This document shows positions 1-8,032 of a DNA stretch of 10,934 nucleotides, one piece after another. Positions within the stretch are counted from its first letter, which is position 1; each line of letters begins with the position of its first letter. Source of the stretch: Candidatus Zhuqueibacterota bacterium (GTDB lineage Bacteria > Zhuqueibacterota > QNDG01); contig QNDG01000015.1 in the NCBI GenBank assembly GCA_003645915.1, positions 1-10,934 on the forward strand. Reading direction: 5' to 3'. A program made the translations under genes and the position numbers. The notes beneath the pieces were generated by a model that saw nothing but the letters and a program-made list of their open reading frames with translations, searched no databases and was not told where the DNA came from.

Positions 1-104
1 CAGGAGGTGCAAAGGGTGTTGGACAGGCAACAATTAAAGCCTTTGTTTCGTCTTCGGCCTTTATTCTTATTAGTGATTATATCCTTGCAATTATATTGTT
101 TTAA
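1..104 (+). CDS. mlaE: MlaE-type ABC lipid-transport permease, C-terminal end (partial)
   Basis: Only the last 33 codons are present, read in the frame starting at base 3 and ending with TAA at 102-104. The visible peptide starts GGAKGVGQAT and continues through AFVSSSAFILISDY to a hydrophobic end. The G-G-x-x-G-V-G-x-A-T-x-x-A-V/F-x-x-S pattern followed by a last membrane helix is typical of the C-terminus of MlaE/YrbE permeases, which form the inner-membrane channel of MCE-type lipid transporters between the inner and outer membranes. The next gene, five bases downstream, is the matching ATPase, which supports the call. The 5' part lies outside the window, so length and start cannot be judged. 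Confidence 0.85.
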   Translation, partial: GGAKGVGQATIKAFVSSSAFILISDYILAIILF

Positions 105-109
105 AAGTT

Positions 110-841
110 ATGATAAAAATTCAAAATTTACATAAGTCTTTTGATTCTAATCCTGTTTTATGCGGGGTTTCTCTTGATATTTTTCCTGATGAAATATTCG
201 TAGTAGTCGGTAAAAGCGGTGTTGGGAAGAGTGTTCTTTTAAAAACAATAATCGGTCTTATAAAACCTGACAGAGGAAGCATTTTTGTTGACAACAAAGA
301 AATTACCCGGATGAACCGAAAAGAACTGTTTGAAATACGTAAAAAGTTCGGCATGCTTTTCCAGAGTGCAGCGCTTTTCGATTCAATGACAGTTAAAGAA
401 AACCTTAGCCTTGCATTAAAAGAACACACAGGGTTGCCTTCTGATGAAATAAGGAAGCGTGCGGCCGGAAAGCTTGAACTGGTTGGGCTGGAAGATATAC
501 TTGATAAATATCCTGCAGAGCTGTCCGGTGGTATGAAAAAAAGAGTAGGCCTTGCACGGGCATTGATGATGGAGCCCGAATATATCCTTTTTGATGAACC
601 TACAACAGGTCTTGATCCTGTAATGGCGAGATCTATTGACAGATTAATTTATGAAACAACACAAAAAGCCGGAATAACTTCTGTGATTGTTACTCATGAT
701 ATGATAACAGCTGTTACCATAGGTACCAGGATTGCAATGCTGGAGCAGGGAAAAATTATTTTTGACGGAACACCTGAGAAATTTTTAAAATGCAGAGAAA
801 AAGCAGTACAGGAATTTATTAATTCAATAAAAAATATATAA
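110..841 (+). CDS. mlaF: MlaF-type ABC transporter ATP-binding protein
   Basis: This 243-residue cytoplasmic ATPase would power phospholipid movement through the MlaE permease encoded just before it. The ABC motifs are complete and in order: Walker A GKSGVGKS at about residues 34-41 (Lys40), a Q-loop in MLFQSAALFDSMTV near residues 83-96, the signature LSGGMKKR at 138-145, Walker B ILFDEP at 159-164 with catalytic Glu163, and the H-loop VTHDM with His196. The LSGGM signature and the FQSAALFDSMTV stretch are more like MlaF than generic importers. The ATG at 110 follows the mlaE stop by five bases; no clear Shine-Dalgarno sequence precedes it, so translation may be coupled to mlaE. The MCE-domain gene mlaD, which often follows, is not here. 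Confidence 0.92.
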   Translation: MIKIQNLHKSFDSNPVLCGVSLDIFPDEIFVVVGKSGVGKSVLLKTIIGLIKPDRGSIFVDNKEITRMNRKELFEIRKKFGMLFQSAALFDSMTVKENLSLALKEHTGLPSDEIRKRAAGKLELVGLEDILDKYPAELSGGMKKRVGLARALMMEPEYILFDEPTTGLDPVMARSIDRLIYETTQKAGITSVIVTHDMITAVTIGTRIAMLEQGKIIFDGTPEKFLKCREKAVQEFINSIKNI

Positions 842-885
842 ATTATTTTGTCTTGTGCGTAATTATTTGTAAATTATAAGACTTT

Positions 886-2247
886 ATGAAAAAACAACGG
901 ACAAAATATGTATGCCAGTCCTGCGGTTATACTGCATTTAAATGGCTGGGCAGATGCCCTGAGTGTGGTAACTGGAACACTTTTGTTGAGGAACTGGAAA
1001 CAGGAAAAACAAAAGGAAAAAATTATTCAAAGAATACAATATCTCCTGTATCTGTTAGCAGTATAACAGAGGATTCTTATAAAAGACTCATAACAGGTAT
1101 TGATGAATTTGACAGGGTCCTGGGGGGCGGCATTGTTCCGGGTTCAGTGGTACTGATAGGAGGAGAGCCTGGTATTGGTAAATCCACTCTACTGTTACAG
1201 GTCTGCGACAGTCTAGTTAAAAAGAATTTAAAAGTACTGTATATATCAGGAGAAGAGTCACTTTCACAAATAAAATCCAGAGCTGCGAGAACAGGGATAA
1301 ATTCTGAAAATCTGTTTCTTGCCGCAGAAACAGATACTGATGCTGTGTGCAGTTTTCTTGAGAAGAATACATTTGATCTGGTTATTATTGATTCGATCCA
1401 GACTGTTTATTCGGATAATCTGGATTCTATGCCCGGAAATATCAGCCAGGTTCGTTACAGCGGACACAAACTTACATCCGTAGCAAAAGACACGCAGATA
1501 CCAGTTATTCTTATCGGACATGTTAACAAAGAAGGAAGCTTGGCAGGTCCCAGAGTGCTTGAACATCTTGTTGATGTTTTGATTTTAATGGAAGGGGACA
1601 ATAATTATTTCAGACTGTTAAGACCCATTAAAAACAGATTCGGCTCTACACAAGAGGTGGGAATTTTTGAAATGACAGGTTCCGGACTTAAACAAGTGCT
1701 GAACCCTTCTGAATTTCTTGCATCACACCACGAAAAACCTACTTCAGGTACAGTGGTAACCGCTTCTTTGGAAGGAACCAGATCCCTGCTTGTTGAGGTA
1801 CAGGCTCTTGTGGCTCAGACAAATTACGGAGTTCCTCAACGAACAGTATCAGGAATAGACCAGAGAAGGCTCTCAATAATTCTTGCAGTACTGGAGAAAA
1901 GCGCAAGAATACATTTCGGTTCAAAAGATGTCTTCGCAACTGTTGCAGGAGGGCTAAAGATTAACGAACCTTCTGTTGATCTCGCTGTTGCTTGTGCAGT
2001 TGTGTCCAGCTATTTTTCAAAACCTCTGGATTTAAAAACAGTTGTTGTAGGTGAAATCGGTTTAACAGGAGAAATAAGAGGTGTTTCCGGAACTGAATCA
2101 AGAATTAAAGAAGCTGAACGGCTTGGTTATGAGACAATTGTTCTTCCGGAGCAGAATGTTGCTTCTCTGAATAAAGATTACAAAAAAATCAGAATTATCG
2201 GAAAAAGCACTCTTAAGCAGGTAATTAACGAGTTATTCGGGAAATAG
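886..2247 (+). CDS. radA: DNA repair protein RadA (Sms), RecA-like branch-migration ATPase
   Basis: RadA is a hexameric helicase-like ATPase that extends RecA strand exchange and processes recombination intermediates. The 453-residue product (E. coli RadA is about 460) has all expected parts: an N-terminal four-cysteine zinc finger (Cys10, Cys13, Cys24, Cys27), a RecA-like core with Walker A GGEPGIGKST at 92-101 (Lys99), Walker B-like LVIIDSIQT, the RadA-specific KNRFG motif at 249-253, and a C-terminal Lon-protease-like domain from about residue 265. The start ATG at 886 places the zinc finger at its usual distance from the N-terminus. It follows mlaF after 44 AT-rich bases, the longest gap in the window and the most likely place for an internal promoter. 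No good Shine-Dalgarno sequence is visible. The TAG stop is immediately followed by the tgt ATG. Confidence 0.97.
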   Translation: MKKQRTKYVCQSCGYTAFKWLGRCPECGNWNTFVEELETGKTKGKNYSKNTISPVSVSSITEDSYKRLITGIDEFDRVLGGGIVPGSVVLIGGEPGIGKSTLLLQVCDSLVKKNLKVLYISGEESLSQIKSRAARTGINSENLFLAAETDTDAVCSFLEKNTFDLVIIDSIQTVYSDNLDSMPGNISQVRYSGHKLTSVAKDTQIPVILIGHVNKEGSLAGPRVLEHLVDVLILMEGDNNYFRLLRPIKNRFGSTQEVGIFEMTGSGLKQVLNPSEFLASHHEKPTSGTVVTASLEGTRSLLVEVQALVAQTNYGVPQRTVSGIDQRRLSIILAVLEKSARIHFGSKDVFATVAGGLKINEPSVDLAVACAVVSSYFSKPLDLKTVVVGEIGLTGEIRGVSGTESRIKEAERLGYETIVLPEQNVASLNKDYKKIRIIGKSTLKQVINELFGK

Positions 2248-3364
<1,117 letters not shown>

Positions 3365-3366
<2 letters not shown>

Positions 3367-3371
3367 GGAGG
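3365..3371 (+). promoter_or_regulatory. Strong Shine-Dalgarno sequence deciding the yajC GTG start
   Basis: AAGGAGG at 3365-3371 overlaps the tgt TAA stop (3364-3366) and lies five bases before a GTG at 3377. It is the clearest ribosome-binding site in the window. An ATG at 3375 between the two is out of frame and is followed at once by TGA, so the GTG is the productive start. Confidence 0.8.
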
Positions 3372-3376
3372 TAAAT

Positions 3377-3706
3377 GTGAGTCACGTTTTATTAGTTATA
3401 GGGATGGCAGGACAGAGCGGTGCCAATGCACAGCAGAGTAATCCTCTTTTGGGATTTCTGCCCTTGGTTCTGATTCTTGTTATAATGTATTTCTTGATGC
3501 TCAGACCTCAGGCTAAAAAGCAGAAAGAGCACAGGGAAATGCTGAGCAAACTTGAAAAAGGCGATAAAGTTGTTACTGCAGGCGGTATTTTCGGGACAAT
3601 TGCCGGAATTAAAGAAAAAGAAAATACTGTTATTTTAAAAGTTGCAGATAATGTGAAAATTGAAATTACAAGAAGCTCAATCGCTCAGGTGTTAAAGAAA
3701 AAATAA
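3377..3706 (+). CDS. yajC: Preprotein translocase accessory subunit YajC
   Basis: YajC is a small inner-membrane partner of SecDF-YidC associated with the SecYEG translocon. Read from the GTG at 3377 the product is 109 residues, close to E. coli YajC (110). A short N-terminus rich in Gly, Gln and Asn (about residues 10-23) leads into one membrane helix at about 27-45 (FLPLVLILVIMYFLMLR), then the typical RPQAKKQKEHREML segment and a small cytoplasmic beta domain containing GDKVVTAGGIFGTIAGI. The GTG start is chosen because of the AAGGAGG five bases upstream. An in-frame ATG at 3404 has no such signal and would shorten the N-terminus; longer in-frame readings would run back into tgt. fmt begins one base after the stop. 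Confidence 0.95.
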   Translation: MSHVLLVIGMAGQSGANAQQSNPLLGFLPLVLILVIMYFLMLRPQAKKQKEHREMLSKLEKGDKVVTAGGIFGTIAGIKEKENTVILKVADNVKIEITRSSIAQVLKKK

Positions 3707-3707
3707 C

Positions 3708-4640
3708 ATGAAAATAGTTTTTTTCGGTAGTCCTGATTTTGCAGTTCCCAGCTTAGAAAAGATATTAAAAAACAGGTATGATGTTTTATGTGTAGTCACC
3801 AGGCCTGACAAACCAAAGGGCAGGGGAAGAAAACTTCAGGGGACGCCTGTTAAAAAATTTGCAGAAGAAAAGGGTCTTCCGGTTTATCAGCCGGAAGACC
3901 TTAAATCGGATGATTTTTTTAATTTTCTGAAAAATCTGGGGGCAGATCTGTTTGTTGTTGTGGGATTTAAAATTCTGCCGAAAAGGATCATTGAACTGCC
4001 TCCTGAGGGTTCAATTAATCTCCATGCTTCTCTTCTTCCTGCATACAGAGGAGCAGCGCCTGTTCAATGGGCAATTTTAAACGGAGAAAAAAAGACCGGT
4101 GTTACTGTATTTTTTCTCAATGAAAAAGTTGATACGGGCGATATAATTATGCAGGAACCAGTTGATATTAAAGAGAGTGATACTGCAGGTGATCTGCATG
4201 ACAGACTTGCAGAAACAGGAAGCAGGGTTCTTGTAAAAAGCATTGACTTGATAAAAAGCGGTGATTTTACACCAAAACCGCAGAAAGGAGCAGTTACAAA
4301 AGCTCCGAAAATAACACAGGATTTATTAAAGATCCGCTGGGATGTCAGTGCTGAGGATGTCAGAAATAAAGTAAGGGCGTTTTCACCTTTTCCGGGGGCA
4401 TTTTCTTTTATTGAAGGGAAAAGGGTTAAAATATTTTCAGTAGATGAGGAATTTTTAAAAAGTACAAAAAATGCACCTGGTACGGTTGTTTCGGTTGATT
4501 CCAGTGGAATTACTGTGCAGTGTGCGGACAGATGTATATTTTTCAGAGAAATTCAGATGCAGGGGAAAAGAAGAATGACGGTGTCCGAATTTTTAAGAGG
4601 GAATTCAATTAATCCCGGAATGATTTTCTTGTCCGGATAA
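3708..4640 (+). CDS. fmt: Methionyl-tRNA formyltransferase
   Basis: Fmt transfers a formyl group from 10-formyltetrahydrofolate to initiator Met-tRNA, which is needed for normal bacterial translation initiation. The 310-residue protein (E. coli 315) opens with the MKIVFFGSPDFAVPSL nucleotide-fold strand, and has the catalytic trio Asn104, His106 (INLHASLLPAYRG) and Asp142 (EKVDTGDI). The C-terminal OB-like tRNA-binding domain starts around residue 205 (IRWDVSAEDVRNKVRAFSPF). The ATG is separated from the yajC stop by one base, with no obvious Shine-Dalgarno sequence, so coupling is likely. Peptide deformylase (def), often adjacent to fmt, is not in the window. The coding sequence carries a strong inverted repeat at 3871-3902, described separately. 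Confidence 0.98.
   Translation: MKIVFFGSPDFAVPSLEKILKNRYDVLCVVTRPDKPKGRGRKLQGTPVKKFAEEKGLPVYQPEDLKSDDFFNFLKNLGADLFVVVGFKILPKRIIELPPEGSINLHASLLPAYRGAAPVQWAILNGEKKTGVTVFFLNEKVDTGDIIMQEPVDIKESDTAGDLHDRLAETGSRVLVKSIDLIKSGDFTPKPQKGAVTKAPKITQDLLKIRWDVSAEDVRNKVRAFSPFPGAFSFIEGKRVKIFSVDEEFLKSTKNAPGTVVSVDSSGITVQCADRCIFFREIQMQGKRRMTVSEFLRGNSINPGMIFLSG
3871..3902 (+). repeat. Perfect inverted repeat (hairpin) inside fmt
   Basis: GGTCTTCCGG at 3873-3882 and CCGGAAGACC at 3891-3900 are exact reverse complements separated by eight bases. In RNA the stem can extend outward through G3872-U3901 (wobble) and A3871-U3902, and inward through U3883-G3890 (wobble) and U3884-A3889. That gives about 14 pairs closed by a UAUC tetraloop. 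It encodes the Fmt segment GLPVYQPEDL. No run of T follows, so it does not look like an intrinsic terminator. Whether it is functional or a by-product of the protein sequence is unknown. Confidence 0.7.
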
Positions 4641-4645
4641 AAAGT

Positions 4646-5998
4646 ATGACAGGAAAAAAGAAAAAAAATTCCCCTCGTAAAAAAGCTGTTTTATTGCTAA
4701 CGGAAATTTTAAAATCAAAAGATAAGACAGACACAGATACAAATTTGTTTCAGGATTTGACTGAATTTAATGATACTGATCGTTCTTTGATAACAGAAAT
4801 AGTGCAGGGGACTCTGCGTCAGCTTAAATATCTTGACAGAATTGCAGGTCAGCTTTATAACAAGAAAAAATGGAGTAAAACGCCTCATGTTTTCAGAAGG
4901 TCAATAGAAATCTGTTTATACCAGATTATTTTCACTGATAAAATTCCGGATTATGCTGCAATAAATGAAACTGTTGGTATTGTTAAGGAGATGAACGGTA
5001 ATTACTGGGCCAGGGTTGCAAACGGAATGATGAGAAGTTTTGTCAGAGATAACGACAGGTTTACAGACCTGTCAGGAATTGATGATGAAATCGAATTAAT
5101 GTCAACAGAATTATCGCATCCCGTATGGCTTGTAAATAAATTTACAGATATTTTCGGGCCTGACCAGACACGCATGCTTTGTATGGCAAATAATAAGAGA
5201 CCTGTTTTCAGTGTCAGAGTAAATACTGCAAAAACATACATTAAAGAGGTTTTACAAAGTGTTCGTAAGTTAGATCCCCATGCTGTTCAATCATCGGTTT
5301 TACCGGATTTTATCCGTGTGAAAAATATTGGCTCAGTTTTAAAATCCGATTTATTTTTAAACGGATTGATTTCAGTCCAGGATGAGAGCGCAGGTCTTGC
5401 AGCGCGGCTCATGGATCCTTCTGCAGGTGAATTGATAGCAGACGTTGCTTCTGCGCCGGGTGGTAAATTATGTTATATGGCGGAATTATCTCCTGATTCT
5501 GATTTTATTGCGCTTGACATTAAAAAAGAGCGGCTTGCATTAGTCAGAGATAACTGCAGAAGAACTGAAAGGGAAAACATCTTTTATGTTACGGCTAATG
5601 CTCTGAACCTTCCTCTGGCCAAGGTTGACAAACTTCTTCTTGACGCTCCGTGTACAGGTTCAGGAGTTCTTGGAAAAAGAGCAGATCTCAGATGGAAGAG
5701 GAAGCCTGAACAGCTTGAGAAAATTATAAGGCTACAGGAAGATCTTCTTGATACCTGTTCTGAGCATGTAAAAAAAGGAGGTGTTCTGGTTTACAGTACA
5801 TGTACAATTTTACCTGAAGAAAATCACATACAGATTTCAAAATTTTTATCAAAACACAAAGAATATTTTGTGGAAAGAGCGGAAAATTTCGTAAATTCCA
5901 GTGTTACGGATAAAAACGGATATGTATATACTTTACCTCATATCCACAGTACAGACGGGTCTTTTGCTGTAAGATTAAAAAAACGGGTTGAAATATGA
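4646..5998 (+). CDS. rsmB: 16S rRNA m5C967 methyltransferase RsmB (Fmu/Sun)
   Basis: RsmB methylates carbon 5 of C967 of 16S rRNA using S-adenosylmethionine. The 450-residue protein has the two-domain plan of the family. An N-terminal NusB-like RNA-binding domain covers about residues 10-140 (RKKAVLLLTEIL, PDYAAINETVGIVK). A C-terminal Rossmann methyltransferase includes the SAM motif ASAPGGK near residue 268, motif IV DAPCTGSGVLGKRADLRW with Cys336, and motif VI STCTILPEEN with the presumed nucleophile Cys386. The Lys-rich N-terminus (MTGKKKKNSPRKK) begins five bases after fmt. Its stop overlaps the start of the PASTA gene (ATGA at 5995-5998). fmt-rsmB adjacency is widespread in bacteria. 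Confidence 0.96.
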   Translation: MTGKKKKNSPRKKAVLLLTEILKSKDKTDTDTNLFQDLTEFNDTDRSLITEIVQGTLRQLKYLDRIAGQLYNKKKWSKTPHVFRRSIEICLYQIIFTDKIPDYAAINETVGIVKEMNGNYWARVANGMMRSFVRDNDRFTDLSGIDDEIELMSTELSHPVWLVNKFTDIFGPDQTRMLCMANNKRPVFSVRVNTAKTYIKEVLQSVRKLDPHAVQSSVLPDFIRVKNIGSVLKSDLFLNGLISVQDESAGLAARLMDPSAGELIADVASAPGGKLCYMAELSPDSDFIALDIKKERLALVRDNCRRTERENIFYVTANALNLPLAKVDKLLLDAPCTGSGVLGKRADLRWKRKPEQLEKIIRLQEDLLDTCSEHVKKGGVLVYSTCTILPEENHIQISKFLSKHKEYFVERAENFVNSSVTDKNGYVYTLPHIHSTDGSFAVRLKKRVEI

Positions 5999-6765
5999 TG
6001 AAAATAACTGACATTTTAAAAAAATACAAAACTCACATTTATGGCATAAGTGCATGCTTGTTGATTTTGATTATTTTAATTCTTGTGACAGATCTGGTAA
6101 TTATGCCTGTGTATACTCACCACGGAGTTGAGCAGGAACTGCCGGATATTACAGAATTAAAATTTGAAGATGCCCAAAAAATACTATCTGAAAAAGGATT
6201 CCAGATTGTAAAAGACGGTGAGAAGTTTGATGACAATTACGAAGCTGGCACAATAATAAGTCAGAATCCTCTTCCGTTTACAATGGTTAAAAAGGGGAGA
6301 AGGATCTATGTGATAGTTTCTGCAGGCGAAAAAATGGTAAAAGTTCCCAAGGTAACCGGATCTTCTGAAAGAGAGGCAAAGTTTATTCTCAGACAGGCCG
6401 GCCTGACTCTCGGAGAAATATTTTATGAGTACGACCAGTACTATCCGAAAGATGTTGTATGCGGCCAGTCTATAGCAGAAAATATGGATGTACAGGAACA
6501 GGATACTGTTGACATTACTGTCAGTCTTGGACAGATGCCTTCTGTTTTTATTGTTCCTGATCTGGAAGGAAGAAGCCTTGATGAGGCAAAAATGATTATA
6601 CGTAAGGCAGGTTTAAAAGTCGGAGAAATAACATATCAGAAAAACAAAAAGCTTTTGCCTGATACTGTAATCGGGCAGGATCCTTCTGCAGGAGAAGAAA
6701 CAGGTAAAGGCGCTCAGGTGGATTTGACTGTAAGTACATTAAAAGATGATGAGGAAATTGAATAA
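5995..6765 (+). CDS. Membrane-anchored three-PASTA-repeat protein without a kinase domain
   Basis: The 256-residue product has a short Lys-rich cytoplasmic N-terminus (residues 1-14), one membrane helix at about 15-37 (GISACLLILIILILVTDLVI), then three PASTA repeats outside the membrane. The repeats run about 47-110, 113-181 and 184-250, each with a P-(D/K)-(I/V/L)-x-(G/E)-x-x-x-x-(E/D)-A-x-x-x-(I/L) opening and a V-x-(I/L)-x-V-S close. It ends in an acidic tail (DDEEIE). PASTA repeats bind peptidoglycan fragments in PrkC/PknB kinases and some PBPs; no catalytic domain is present here. The ATG at 5995 shares four bases with the rsmB stop; the next codon (5998) is also ATG and could be used. 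Its place between rsmB and rpe is where prkC lies in Gram-positive genomes, so a role in cell-wall sensing or scaffolding is inferred, not shown. Confidence 0.9.
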   Translation: MMKITDILKKYKTHIYGISACLLILIILILVTDLVIMPVYTHHGVEQELPDITELKFEDAQKILSEKGFQIVKDGEKFDDNYEAGTIISQNPLPFTMVKKGRRIYVIVSAGEKMVKVPKVTGSSEREAKFILRQAGLTLGEIFYEYDQYYPKDVVCGQSIAENMDVQEQDTVDITVSLGQMPSVFIVPDLEGRSLDEAKMIIRKAGLKVGEITYQKNKKLLPDTVIGQDPSAGEETGKGAQVDLTVSTLKDDEEIE

Positions 6766-6767
6766 TT

Positions 6768-7451
6768 ATGAGACAGACAGAGATAAGTCCATCAATTTTG
6801 TCTGCGGATTTTGCAAATCTTAAGAATGAAGTGGAATCTGTTGAACATGCTGGAGTAAAATCCATACATCTTGATATTATGGACGGTCATTTTGTACCGA
6901 ATATTTCATTCGGGCCGGTAGTTGTAAAATCAGTAAGGCAAATTACAGATCTGGCATTGTGGGCTCATCTGATGATAACTGATCCGGAGTCTTTTGTTGA
7001 TCCCTTTTTAAAAGCAGGTGTTAATGGAATTGTATTTCACATAGAACTTGATATTGACCATTCTCAAATAATTGATTATATTAAAGGTAACAATATTGGC
7101 TGCGGTATTGCAGTTAATCCGGATACAGATATACGTAAAATTGAACCGCTGCTTGAATTTGTTGATCGTATTTTAATTATGAGTGTTTATCCGGGATTCG
7201 GCGGCCAGAAATTTATTGAAAACTCTTTGAATAAAATTTCAGAACTTAGAAATTTTATTGAAGGTTTGAAATTAAATACCTTAATTGAAGTGGACGGTGG
7301 TGTAAATGCAGACAATGCAGGGATTATTGCAGAGGCAGGCGCAGATATTCTTGTGGCAGGCTCTGCAGTATTCGGTCACTCAGGAGGACCTGAACAAGGA
7401 GTAAGGGCAATATATAATTCGTTAATTCATAGAGAGTATCATGAGAAATGA
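6768..7451 (+). CDS. rpe: Ribulose-phosphate 3-epimerase
   Basis: Rpe interconverts ribulose 5-phosphate and xylulose 5-phosphate in the pentose phosphate pathway. The 227-residue TIM barrel has the family marks in order: SPSILSADFANL at the N-terminus, HLDIMDGHFVPNISFGP with His34 and Asp36, WAHLMI with His67, IMSVYPGFGGQKF near 137-149, and VDGGVN with Asp176. These His/Asp residues match the four metal ligands of the family, two of the Asp also being the acid-base pair. AGADILVAGSAVF near the C-terminus is the phosphate-binding loop. One small deviation is Tyr141 in MSVYPGFGGQ, where Asn is most common. The ATG is two bases after the PASTA gene's stop. The 3' end overlaps the next gene by 11 bases. 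Confidence 0.97.
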   Translation: MRQTEISPSILSADFANLKNEVESVEHAGVKSIHLDIMDGHFVPNISFGPVVVKSVRQITDLALWAHLMITDPESFVDPFLKAGVNGIVFHIELDIDHSQIIDYIKGNNIGCGIAVNPDTDIRKIEPLLEFVDRILIMSVYPGFGGQKFIENSLNKISELRNFIEGLKLNTLIEVDGGVNADNAGIIAEAGADILVAGSAVFGHSGGPEQGVRAIYNSLIHREYHEK

Positions 7452-8010
7452 AATAAAAAGGAAGTTAATACATATTTTGTCAATTATTTTCCCTGCTGCT
7501 TATCTTTTAAGAACAAAGCAGGACGTACTGTTCATTCTGGGAATTGCAGTAATATTTGCAATATCTGTTGAGCTTGGAAGATTCTTTTGTGTTAAGTTTG
7601 CGAAAATATTCGATAAAACAGTAGGGCATTTGTTGAGATTTCATGAAAAACAAAAGTTTACAAGCGCCACAAATCTTCTTCTTTCGTTTTATGTTTCAAC
7701 TCTCATTTTTTCAAAACCTGTTGCTGTTTCTGTAATGCTGTTTGTTGTTTTATGCGACGCTTTAAGCGCATTGGTCGGCAAAAAATGGGGGAATACAGTT
7801 TTGTACGGAAATAAAACCCTGGAAGGCAGCGCTGTTTTTCTTTTGTCAGGTTTAATCATAATTCTGATTGTTCCGGGGCTTGATTTTTTAACAGGGTTGT
7901 TTGGGTTGGTTGCTGCATTTGTTGTGGATTTGTTTGTAGTTAATATTGATGATAATATTACAATTCCTATTGTTTCCGGAGTTGTAATGCAAATTGTACT
8001 TTTCCTGTAA
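7441..8010 (+). CDS. CTP-dependent diacylglycerol/polyprenol kinase-like membrane protein
   Basis: This 189-residue integral membrane protein has about six or seven hydrophobic segments (roughly 8-24, 28-46, 77-93, 95-112, 131-150, 151-170 and 173-189). Two motifs resemble the dolichol kinase/phytol kinase/Dgk1 family, relatives of phosphatidate cytidylyltransferases: KRKLIHI at the N-terminus, and CDALSALVGKKWG (Asp106) followed by GNKTLEGS (Lys125, Glu128, Gly129). In that family these form the CTP-binding and catalytic region. The substrate cannot be told: diacylglycerol, polyprenol and other lipid alcohols are all possible. Its ATG lies inside the last codons of rpe (11-base overlap), and AGAGAG about five bases upstream may serve as ribosome-binding site, so it is probably translated together with rpe. 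Confidence 0.75.
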   Translation: MRNEIKRKLIHILSIIFPAAYLLRTKQDVLFILGIAVIFAISVELGRFFCVKFAKIFDKTVGHLLRFHEKQKFTSATNLLLSFYVSTLIFSKPVAVSVMLFVVLCDALSALVGKKWGNTVLYGNKTLEGSAVFLLSGLIIILIVPGLDFLTGLFGLVAAFVVDLFVVNIDDNITIPIVSGVVMQIVLFL

Positions 8011-8018
8011 AACCAAAA

Positions 8019-8023
8019 AGAGG
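8019..8023 (+). promoter_or_regulatory. Shine-Dalgarno-like AGAGG before the 152-residue gene
   Basis: AGAGG at 8019-8023, followed by purine-rich sequence, sits nine bases before the ATG at 8033. It supports that start over an in-frame reading that would begin at 7994 inside the preceding membrane-protein gene. Confidence 0.55.
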
Positions 8024-8032
8024 AAAAGAAAT

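Noticed and set aside
842..885. Possible promoter in the mlaF-radA gap (TTGTGC at 854-859 and TATAAG at 875-880, or TTTG boxes of the Bacteroidetes type)
   Set aside because: Spacing is wrong for either promoter type (15 bases for the sigma-70-like pair) and the start site would fall at the radA start codon. AT-rich DNA yields such matches by chance, though this is still the likeliest gap for a promoter.
5054..5073. Inverted repeat GACAGGT/ACCTGTC in rsmB
   Set aside because: Only seven pairs with a six-base loop inside a coding sequence; expected by chance in 11 kb.
6596..6865. 89-codon minus-strand frame across the PASTA/rpe junction
   Set aside because: It is antisense to two well-supported genes, with no ribosome-binding site or recognisable motif.
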